In this document: positions 56,254 through 64,000 of the stretch, one piece after another | How positions within the stretch are numbered: position 1 is the stretch's first letter | Layout of the letters: every line of letters starts with the position of its first letter | Assembly: GCA_002633025.1 (NCBI GenBank) | Contig: NMRB01000783.1 | Location: forward strand, 105,770 to 169,769 | Direction: 5' to 3' | DNA from: Notospermus geniculatus | Taxonomy: Eukaryota > Nemertea > Pilidiophora > Heteronemertea > Lineidae | Length of the DNA stretch: 64,000 bases | Translations under genes and position numbers: made by a program | Notes under the pieces: generated by a model | Told to the model about the DNA's origin: nothing | Seen by the model: only the letters and a program-made list of their open reading frames with translations | The model's database searches: none

Positions 56254-56595
56254 CTATAGAATTAAAACAATGCATATTATGATTACCGTATTGTGTATAG
56301 CGGTTTTACTGCGAATGGCGGAGACGAATTTCCTGTCTGACAATATACAGTACGTTACCTTTTTCTGGAAAAGGTCGCAACCTCTTCGCGTTACAACTTC
56401 TTCCATTTCCATCATTGTTCCTTGTCTGTGGCTCCGTTGGCACCGATGTCCTGGGACGAGGTTTATGGTCGTGCAACTCCTGATGAAAAGGCATACAAGA
56501 GCACACTCTATGTGGGAAACCACGGGCACACTTCCCAGATCAGGTTCAATTATGTATTTTTCCATCACTAAAGTTTGGAAGTTGGATGCCCGTAT
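56254..56595 (-). CDS. PAN/apple-like domain exon
   Basis: After an acceptor-like GGTGCTTCAG (56,605-56,596) the minus strand reads SNFQTLVMEKYIIEPDLG, then VVSHIECALVCLFIRSCTTI and NLVP. Cys spacing EC-x3-C-x5-C followed by T/S-I-N is the hallmark of PAN/apple domains, which are disulfide-bonded and extracellular and mediate protein or glycan binding. Only the first half of the domain is clear. The frame then runs on without recognisable PAN strands to a stop at 56,254, so the real exon probably ends earlier (near 56,440) or the gene is broken. Flanking exons are not identified. Confidence 0.5.
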   Translation of the reverse strand: MRASNFQTLVMEKYIIEPDLGSVPVVSHIECALVCLFIRSCTTINLVPGHRCQRSHRQGTMMEMEEVVTRRGCDLFQKKVTYCILSDRKFVSAIRSKTAIHNTVIIICIVLIL

Positions 56596-56715
56596 CTGAA
56601 GCACCATGCTGTTAGTATTTCTAAGGAAGAAAAATCCTGTACAGTCGCACCATATAACTAATCCGAGATAAAGGAAATGTTTCGTGACGTCAAAATAACG
56701 TGCGAGAAAAGACTA

Positions 56716-56836
56716 TGGGTCGTATTTTAGAACGTTCCTTAACGTTAAGGTCGACCTTAAGTCTATTGTAAAACCATCGAGAACAATAGATTTAAGGTGG
56801 ACCTTAATGTTGAGGAGTGTTCTAAAATACGGCCCA
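56716..56836. mobile_element. 121-bp palindromic MITE
   Basis: TGGGTCGTATTTTAGAACGT at left pairs with GTGTTCTAAAATACGGCCCA at right. Inner arms AAGGTCGACCTTAA-type also pair. No clear duplication. Confidence 0.65.
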
Positions 56837-56852
56837 AAGTATAAAATTTGAC

Positions 56853-57022
56853 TTTTACCCTTATGAAAATCTTCATTTTACCATGGTAATTTCGAATAGT
56901 AAAGGACAGTTTACCATGGAATAATTGGCTTTCACCATGTTAAACCTTCTTTTACCGTTCAAAATTACCATTCACCATGGCAAAATGAAGAATATTTTTT
57001 ACATATTTTATAAGGGTAAAAA
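56853..57022. mobile_element. 170-bp palindromic MITE
   Basis: CTTTTACCCTTATGAAAATC at left against TTTATAAGGGTAAAAAG at right, with repeated TTACCATGG / CCATGG boxes inside. Confidence 0.55.
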
Positions 57023-57117
57023 GATGATACCGATACCTACAAGCATAACTAATGTGCAGAAAGTCCAGGAAAAGCCATTAGAACCTCCCAAAGTATTTCT
57101 TAAAGATAAATAAATGT

Positions 57118-57330
57118 ATCACGGGTATTTTCGCGGGCCACGAAAATCATTGTTTATTGACATTTTCTTTGTTTATGTCCAGTGTTTTATTGTCTTATGA
57201 GTAATTTGTTGCTGGCGTGCCCCTCTAAAAAATCGTTTGACACCAAAAGTTTTCAATTTGGTGGGTTGGAGTTCGAAAAACAAACATTGAATGTAAACAA
57301 TGAAATCGTGATACATTATCTTTAAAATAC
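57118..57330. repeat. Dispersed repeat B, inverted copy
   Basis: CGGGTATTTTCGCGGGCCAC, TCCAGTGTTTTATTGTCTTA and AATTTGGTGGGTTGG, the complement of 51,170-51,345. Confidence 0.75.
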
Positions 57331-57762
57331 ATGTGCACGACCAGTCCTTCAACCCAGAAATATTGGAACCGGGGAGTGAACCGCTGTAGCGAGAAAGAGG
57401 GGTTCTGGGTGATGAATTTTGTTTCTCTGCCTATGAGGTACGTTGAAGTACTTCATAAGCAGAGAAACCAATCTAACTGTCTAAAATTCTATCACTTTAA
57501 AGGTCTGCTGCCGCCAATAGTGGGATGGGGTGGAGGATGGACGTGTGCAGCTACAGCAATAGGGCTAAATAGGCCTACGCAGCAGACCCGGGCGCAGGCA
57601 GCAGAAAGCCTTGCGCCTGTAGACCTAAATGGCATGCTAAATAAAAAGGCATCTTTCCTCCATAACATTGCTAAAAGATGAGAAGAAACTGAGACATAAT
57701 GCAATGACATGAATGTGGGCATGATGTGACGTTACAACGTCCCGCGAGACGGTGCTGTATTA

Positions 57763-58607
57763 AGGCGCCTATCGACAGGAGAGTAAATGTCGAGATTTTC
57801 TCGCACGGTTCTCTCGAGCGAAAAATCCTGGACCATGTGAGAGTAAACTCCCTACGCAGTTGTGTACCGCGCCCCCTTCGGTTTACTCGCTCTCCACAAC
57901 TGCTTAACTTCGTAAAATTCGCCGCGTTTGGTCAACAGGTGGCGCTGAGAGAGTCGACCAATGAGAGCACCGAGCAACCGGAAACCAAGCTGGCCTGAGA
58001 CACTTTTCATTGGCCGAGCGGTTCGTAGCCATGGTAGCACAAGAACATCCGTTGCCAACAGGCCAAATAGTACTGAAAGCAACTTGCTGAAAGGCTGTAA
58101 ATCTCGCGCCAGGCCCTGACGCCATCTGTTGATCAAACGCGGCGACTTCCACGAAGTAAAGCAGTTGTGGAGAGCGAGTAAACCGAAGGGGGCGGGACTC
58201 ACAACTGCGTACGGAGTTTAATGTGAGAGTGGAACATGTTGAGAGTCACTCTCTGCGACCTGTTCGTCAGGCTTAACGGGTTTCTCTTGAGAACAACTGT
58301 CTGCTGGCATTTCCACTTGAGAGTTTTTACCGGCATACCAACCGTTGGATAGCTCATTACAGTTCCGGTCGAGAGTCGCTCGCCAGAATAGAACATGTTC
58401 TATTCACTGCGAGCACTCTCAGATAGTTAAACAACTCTCAGTGACATAATCTGTTTCCGGTCCGTCCACATGACATAATTAGCATTGCGAGAAACTTTCG
58501 ACACTTCTCTGTTACTCTCTGACAGTTAATCGCCGAGTGCCTTCCACGTGCCAGTTACTGTCGGAGAGCCGACTTCTGCGAGAAAACTCTCCCGTGGATA
58601 GGCGCCT
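57763..58607. mobile_element. Harbinger-type MITE, TTA duplication
   Basis: An 845-bp element with ends AGGCGCCTATC and GATAGGCGCCT. TTA lies on both sides (57,760-57,762 and 58,608-58,610). Internal arms (CTACGCAGTTGTG, CGGTTTACTCGCTCTCCACA, and complements near 58,160-58,215) pair. It abuts the coiled-coil ORF. Confidence 0.85.
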
Positions 58608-58610
58608 TTA

Positions 58611-58796
58611 GCCTATGTGGAAGAGAAACTTGATATTGAAGCTCAGTTGCGTAGAGAGGAAATGGGAATGCAAGCGCGCAAATTGGATTTCGAAAAACAA
58701 AAGTTGGAACTTGAAATGAAAAGGCAAGAAAGTGATTCGAAAAGACAAGATGTACTGTTGGATCTCCTTAGGAAAGTGATGGAGGACAGAAAGTAA
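58611..58796 (+). pseudogene. Coiled-coil C-terminus, Harbinger-accessory-like
   Basis: A 61-codon frame to TAA at 58,794-58,796, too short for a whole gene. It reads as a charged heptad helix (VEEKLDIEAQLRREEMGM, KLDFEKQKLELEMKRQ, LLDLLRKVMEDRK). Such tails end Myb/SANT-like (MADF-type) proteins that accompany HARBI1 in Harbinger transposons, and also some unrelated proteins. Here the frame is entered directly at the TTA duplication of a Harbinger-type MITE, and the sequence left of that MITE stays open in frame for about 11 codons. The MITE may therefore have split this ORF. No DNA-binding domain is visible. Confidence 0.45.
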
Positions 58797-58799
58797 AAT

Positions 58800-59380
58800 A
58801 TCAAGTTGTATCGGATGCATTGACTTAACAGTGTACATGCGATCAAGCTGCTGGCTCTAACAGGGTCATCCTGTTCCATATCCCACTGATTCTTGTTGAG
58901 TCATTCCGTGATGTATATGCATGTTAGAATGTTGAAATGCTAAACGTCTATTGATTATTTGCGAAAAAGTACAATTCTAATTTATGTTTTCATCTTGAGG
59001 TCTGTCATTCTCTACCATTCAAGCTATTGATATCAATTGAATTATTTTCCAGGTTACTCTAATCATGCTAATTTACAAAAATAAAGAGAATTTGATTCAT
59101 TCTCAAATGGGTTAAGTGTCATCTCTGCAACCATAAAGACATCAAACCCTAAAGGTTTTACTTATGTAGGTCTGTTCGGAATTTTCAGACATTCGATAGA
59201 GCGCAAGAGCATCTAAACCATCATCCGGCAGGAAGACAAAATCATCCACATCAATGGGGCTGCAATCTTGAAAGATCATGAAGGTGGCGCGATCTAGTCA
59301 AATTCGGAACCCCCGGTGCGGAACTCCACAGAGCATCGCATCCGAAATTCGTATTCGGAATTCGTAGCGGTGCGGAGCCT
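58800..59380. other. No gene recognised
   Basis: AT-rich; no domain, exon or repeat copy I can support. Confidence 0.5.
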
Positions 59381-59390
59381 CGCTATTAGG

Positions 59391-59738
59391 GAGGTTTCAC
59401 AAATCTGACGAAAAACGAAGTACGAAATACGAAATGCTACTTCATTTCCATGACGTAATGTATTTCAGGAGATGGTTGCTGCCGCAAATGTCCCTGCCGC
59501 CAGTGCGTCTTTTAGCATACTATGTAAGACCGAGAGAGTTATGGTGCACCTTGAATTTTTAAATAGATACGAAGTGGAAACGAAAGATAAATTTCAAAGG
59601 TCTAACGTCATAGGCTAAGACTCTCTTGCAGCAGGCGCTATTTGTGGTACCAACCATCTCCTGAAATACATTACGTCATGGAAATGAAGTCCAATTTCGT
59701 ATTTCGTACTTCGTGTTTCGTCAGATTTGCGAAACCTC
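59391..59738. mobile_element. GAGGTTTCRC palindromic MITE
   Basis: GAGGTTTCACAAATCTGACG at left pairs with CGTCAGATTTGCGAAACCTC at right. A second arm pair, CATTTCCATGACGTAATG, lies inside. The flanks GCTATTAGG and GCTATTAAC match at 7 of 9. Confidence 0.75.
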
Positions 59739-60239
59739 GCTATTAACCACTGTACGAAAACGGTGCCTGGTGTACTTGTGTACAATGTAGTTAAACCCAT
59801 CTTGCAATATCCAGGGTTTTTCGGAACCAGGTCGCAGTTTATATTTTGGGATATGAGTGGGGATGACATGATGTTGAATAATTATGTAGAAGAGGTGATT
59901 TGCAAAAATAAAAAGATTCTTTGTAGAATCATAAGCTGAATGCCAGGTGCCCTGCCAGCGGCACAATGATTGCATTGGTGCAGATGGAAGTAGGGAGCCA
60001 AGGCATAGGCCTATCAGCATTGATCAGTGAGAGGGTGCGTTGTCATGAAGCCAATGCACCCTCTCAAGAAATGAGGGAGCTTGTGAAATTGGAAGTGAAA
60101 TAGGCCTACTGAGAGCAGCAGGTTTGGAGATCTCTGGCATTTACCCACACGGTGATCACACGCGTCTATCTTTCCTGCGTCTCACTGTGAGAGGACAAAA
60201 GAAAGTCTACAGAGATAGGTCTACAGACGCGATCAATTA

Positions 60240-60620
60240 AATGTACACCTATACCACAGCGTTAGTTCATGGTGGCGAGGTTGATTATGATATTGTGTCA
60301 ATGCACGCTCGTCAAGACTGTTCAAATCTAGCTATTTCAAGGATCTAAGTTACCAATTAGGTATTGATACTGTTGCTACATAATGAGTTGAATCATGGTA
60401 CCTTACTTGATGAAGGGTTATTCACGGTGTAACAGCGCGTTGAACTTCTCAAGTGATGAAAAGAATGGGCCACCATTTTGGTCAGCTAATGTTTCGTCAT
60501 AGTATCAGGGCAGCCTAGGGTCTTACCACTCTGGCTATACTGTTGGACAGAACACCAGTCTTGTCAAGGTGGGGAGGGAGACTGAGTCAACCCCTGCATA
60601 CTATGGCACTCTAATGACGT
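60240..60620. repeat. Dispersed repeat A, longest copy
   Basis: Links the two segments seen separately elsewhere: GACTGTTCAAATCTAGC, then CTTGATGAAGGGTTATTCAC, GTTGAACTTCTCAAGTGATG and CAAGGTGGGGAGGGAGAC. It acts as the empty-site reference for the MULE-like insert at 31,820. Confidence 0.75.
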
Positions 60621-60629
60621 TATTTAGAA

Positions 60630-61217
60630 TGGCCAATTTAGTTAAAAGCAAACCATGCATCCAAATAAGGTACAGGTGATGGTCACCATTTACACCGGTA
60701 GCACAGGTCGACATACAATCATGTACATGTATTTTAAACGTTGAATATTTGGATACAGCAGCTACTGGATTTTTTTACCATTCATTATAATGGAATTACA
60801 CACGGGATAGCTCGCGGGAGAGTCTCCTGTTTCACGTAAAATTGAGTTGCTGCAAGCCACAAATGCCAAAACAACATGGCCACTGATTGACAACCGGTAC
60901 CATGTAGATAGCTGAGAGATGCCGAGCACGGTGAGTCAAATTCCACCCGATGTCACACATCGAGGCTTACGCTACGGGATTTCGCATCACACGTCGCCAA
61001 TCTGTTTTTAAACTTTTAAAAGTAGGGTCTTCGTACGTGACGCTATAGTAGGGAGTGTAAGAAATCAAACGATCAGCGTTAACTTGACGACAACGTTATT
61101 GTTTGTACCGAAAATGCTATGTGTATAATCTGGTGAACTAGCAGTTTGAAAAATAGCGTTGTGGTAGATTTAACGTTTATCGCTTGATTTCTTAATGGGC
61201 GCTTATTGCCCCACAAA
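60630..61217. other. No gene recognised
   Basis: No supportable coding exon or repeat copy in this interval. Confidence 0.5.
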
Positions 61218-61219
61218 TA

Positions 61220-62065
61220 GGTCGAGGAAACGGAGACGGCGAAGCGGATGACCGGGGGACGTATACGAGAGTTTTCTTGGAAAAGAAATGAGGGGCCATG
61301 TCGCGCGAGGTTTATAGGCGCGGGCGAGTCTTTGTCTGCGAATCGGAGGCCTCCATCAGGTCATTTTACACGATACGATTTTCCCATCCGATTGTCAGAT
61401 CCGACATGATCGTACGTCCAAATCGGTTCGTGTAAACTGCACAAACGACAAAATTTTATGGCCTTTGCGACGTCGGATGCACAAGACGGATGTTCTATTT
61501 TCTTCCTGTGTTGGAGGAAGGACGCACGAACTCGGCCAATCAGGTGGCTGCATTGGATGTCTTGTACTCGGCGCGCCTGACAAAGAATGGGTCTCTCTGT
61601 ATTGACGGAAGAATAAATCAGTCCGTGCATACAGAATTTCCGATCAGACAGAATCGTATGACAAAAGTCTTGGACGTCTGTCCGAATCGCACCGTGTTTG
61701 ACCTCGGTTTTTGTACATGTAGGCCTAGCCTGTGCCAAGGCTAATCTAAATTGATTTCAAACGGAGTCGTCCACGCGATTTCTTTCTATATAAGGCACGG
61801 AGACGCCATGTGTGGCGTTTTTATTAGAATCGTGTGATGAGGCGCCATTTAACCGGAAGCGACGCTGTCGTAAACCAAAGCGCCACCGAGCGTCTTCTTT
61901 CTACATGCAAATGCTAAAATAACTAGTGTGGACGTCTCCGTTCACGCGAAATCAAACCGTCGCGTTTTGCCGTGGAACGAACCGCTTCGCCATATATAAG
62001 CGTCCTTGTTCTCCATAAATAATACGTAGGCGTTCCGTCGTCCCTTTGTTTCCGTTTCCTCGACC
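61220..62065. mobile_element. 846-bp TA-flanked TIR element
   Basis: GGTCGAGGAAACGGAGAC at left and GTTTCCGTTTCCTCGACC at right, with TA on both sides (61,218-61,219 and 62,066-62,067). The arms pair only in patches (GCGAAGCGG with CCGCTTCGC). No transposase ORF. Confidence 0.6.
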
Positions 62066-62600
62066 TACTTTTTTTCCCGGAATAATCGCGCAGATGAATC
62101 ATCAAAGGCCCGTCTACACGACCATACATTTGTTCAAATCACCATCAAACATTTGTATGATTGATGTTCAAATTTATTGCGGATTTACGTCTACACAGTC
62201 CAACATTCATGGACATTTGTATGATGGGTTACTAGTCAAAATGGATGGTCACAATAACTGTAACGTCTTGAGTGGGGCTGCTGCATTGAAGTACGTTTAA
62301 ATCATCTGGAGCTCGATGGGAGGACCCTTTGGTTGTCAGGCAGACCTTGGTATTGTTGGTGAAGTCGGGCTATTGAAATGCGTTTTATTGACAGGACATT
62401 TTAAGCCAATCCCATGCCATGCCTGTGTTCAATTTCGAATCAAGGCCTACTTGCATGTTCTATTTCGAACCAAGGTTCAGCTGGTTAGAAAATAATATGC
62501 GTTGGACCGTTTAGAGTAAACCCTAAATTCATTGTTGTCCGGTTACTTGGGGTTTCACTGACATACGCCCATCGGGGTCTAGGTGATTTAAACGTACTAT

Positions 62601-62663
62601 ACCATGTGTCCCAATAAATNGGTGGTATAAATGTAACCAACATAATTTATTGGGACACATGGT
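62601..62663. repeat. 19-bp-arm hairpin containing an N
   Basis: ACCATGTGTCCCAATAAAT and ATTTATTGGGACACATGGT. The undetermined base at 62,620 sits at the start of the loop, consistent with trouble sequencing through the stem. Confidence 0.7.
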
Positions 62664-62711
62664 AGTAATGGCAGTGATCCGTCATCGACAAATGCAAAGG
62701 AATAGACTCTA

Positions 62712-62925
62712 TCACTCCAAAAGAGCGCAGCACCTTACGGGGGTAGCGTCATGATGTCCCGCGTGCACGTCATTTCTGAACGCATGGCGTGACTCGAAAA
62801 AAAATCCCGTTGTTTCAGCGATCATGACGTCGTGACACAATCTGATTTTTTTTCGTCTCACCTCAAAACATCATGAATGACGTGCGGGACGTGCTGCGCT
62901 CTTTTGGAGGAATATCGTCTATAGG
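62712..62925. mobile_element. Palindromic MITE
   Basis: CACTCCAAAAGAGCGCAGCA pairs with TGCTGCGCTCTTTTGGAGG, and GTCCCGCGTGCACGTCAT pairs with ATGACGTGCGGGAC. Divergence between the arms is moderate. Confidence 0.7.
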
Positions 62926-63282
62926 AAGGGGCGTCAAGGGTTAAACAATGGATCAGGGAGAGAAGTGAGTTTGGAGCATACCATCCGTTATGAAAGTTGA
63001 AAAAAAACTGCAGCAATCAGATCTGGCCAGCTAAGAAAATTATTCGGAAGGATGTTGCCGCCTTTGAAGAAATTTTTGACGAAGGTAGAACCTTTAATTA
63101 AAGCTCCATGCCTTCTCTCCCTTGGGGGGGGGGGGGTCTGCCATTTTGTACAATGTCACATGATGCAGTTGTGCCACATGACATATATAAACCTTCTGAT
63201 TGGTTAATGGCTTGAAATGTTGTGAACATTTGTCTCTTAGCAAGATGAAACATGCAGCTACAAATTGGGACATCGTCATTCA

Positions 63283-63440
63283 TTACGGGCGGTTATAACC
63301 GCAAATAAAGACGTTACGAAATAAAGACGTTGCTGTAGTTATATTCTCGAGTCGTTGTGATGATCTGTAGTCGTAGCTAAGAAAGACGACAGATGGCGCT
63401 GCAGTCGTTCACATGATCTTGAATCGTAGCTACGAAAGAC
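63283..63440. repeat. Dispersed repeat C, inverted copy
   Basis: GGGCGGTTATAACCGCAAAT with AAAGACGTTACG, then GAGTCGTTGTGATGATCTG. The complement of 55,455-55,566, followed by two ATCGTAGCTA/AAGACG blocks. Confidence 0.7.
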
Positions 63441-64000
63441 GTAAGGTGGCGCGGACACTACACTACCGGACACTAAACAGAGGAGGATATGTGAACAGAA
63501 ATTTATTAAGCTATTTGACTGTATCCATTCTGGGTTGAATCGAGATAGTGGTTTTCTCTCTTACTACACACTGTTGTGAGTGTTTCTATTTTACATGTAC
63601 TCTGTTACCTACTTGGTGTACCATTTACCGTAGGATATTTAGACTTATCTCCATTTTGGCTCACCCCGTAACCCTTAGCATGGACCATTTACTTTCCTGC
63701 CATCTTTATTTATCTTACACTTCTGTTTCCCTTAGCTGTTTTTATTTGGGTTTCTTTGTCTACCCTTTACAGTATTTGCCTTAGCCCTATACGTTCTCTC
63801 TTTTCCTAATTCTGTCCAATTGTTTTCCTCACGCCTTCTTAGACCTTTGTTCTAGACCATTCTTTTACTAGCTTCTCAGCTCGTGTTTTTTCTGCAATTC
63901 CCTTTGTCTGCCTCCTCTCTGCTTGCCCACCCCTTTCTCTGCGGTCTTAATTACTTGTTGCTGTTTATTCTGGGATTTTGATTTGACTCTTATACTTGTG
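63441..64000. other. Pyrimidine-rich stretch, no gene seen
   Basis: From about 63,550 the plus strand is strongly T/C-rich with short open frames of Leu, Phe and Ser. I see no domain and no clear splice site linked to a frame. Confidence 0.5.

Noticed and set aside
56270-56599. Plus-strand frame with a signal-peptide-like start (MHIMITVLCIAVLL)
   Set aside because: No domain follows, and the opposite strand carries the PAN-like pattern with a splice acceptor. The hydrophobic start is probably chance.

Overview
The window reads as animal nuclear DNA from a marine invertebrate deuterostome, most likely an ambulacrarian such as an echinoderm or hemichordate. That is an inference. It rests on intron/exon structure with GT-AG signals, a rhodopsin-class receptor, CORE-type SINEs, a very high load of palindromic DNA transposons, and the recurring word TAGGCCTA. 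There is no bacterial or phage gene layout. One assembly gap (302 N) and two single Ns are present. Host coding content is low. The best candidates are a class A GPCR (16.6-17.7 kb, minus), an unrecognised 3'-terminal-type exon (49.7-50.7 kb, minus) and a PAN/apple-like exon (56.3-56.6 kb, minus).

Layout: 0-10 kb holds short MITEs, a CORE-SINE, a duplicated module built around a 16-17 bp minisatellite, a perfect 65-bp-arm hairpin and a MITE with a 9-bp target duplication. 10.1-14.2 kb is an LTR-retrotransposon 5' end (LTR with TATA, initiator and poly(A) signal, then a tRNA-Leu-type primer site) interrupted by a 5'-truncated jockey/CR1-like LINE, which itself carries a TTAA-targeting MITE. 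16.6-17.7 kb is the GPCR. 18.5-23.2 kb holds MITEs, a 1.6 kb fold-back and a HARBI1-like exon. 24-33 kb is a chain of inverted-repeat elements, including a Harbinger-type MITE nested in one arm of a TA-flanked element, an hAT-like MITE and a fragment with an OTU-like DGNC motif.

35.4-42.1 kb is the most interesting locus. A minus-strand gene encodes a PIF1-type helicase followed by a SAP-like helix pair and, in a further putative exon, a PHD finger. Its 3.2 kb intron (38,291-41,455) is filled by a plus-strand P-element-superfamily transposase (THAP9-like), whose stop codon lies six bases from the helicase exon. Both genes are damaged, but the geometry does not fit a simple nested insertion and suggests a composite two-gene mobile element.

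42.5-64 kb is again mostly repeats: a 1.4 kb TTAA fold-back, tandem duplications, about 131-bp satellites rich in TGACCT half-sites, a repeat family ending in a conserved hairpin, more MITEs with clear target duplications, and a coiled-coil ORF of the kind found in Harbinger accessory proteins.
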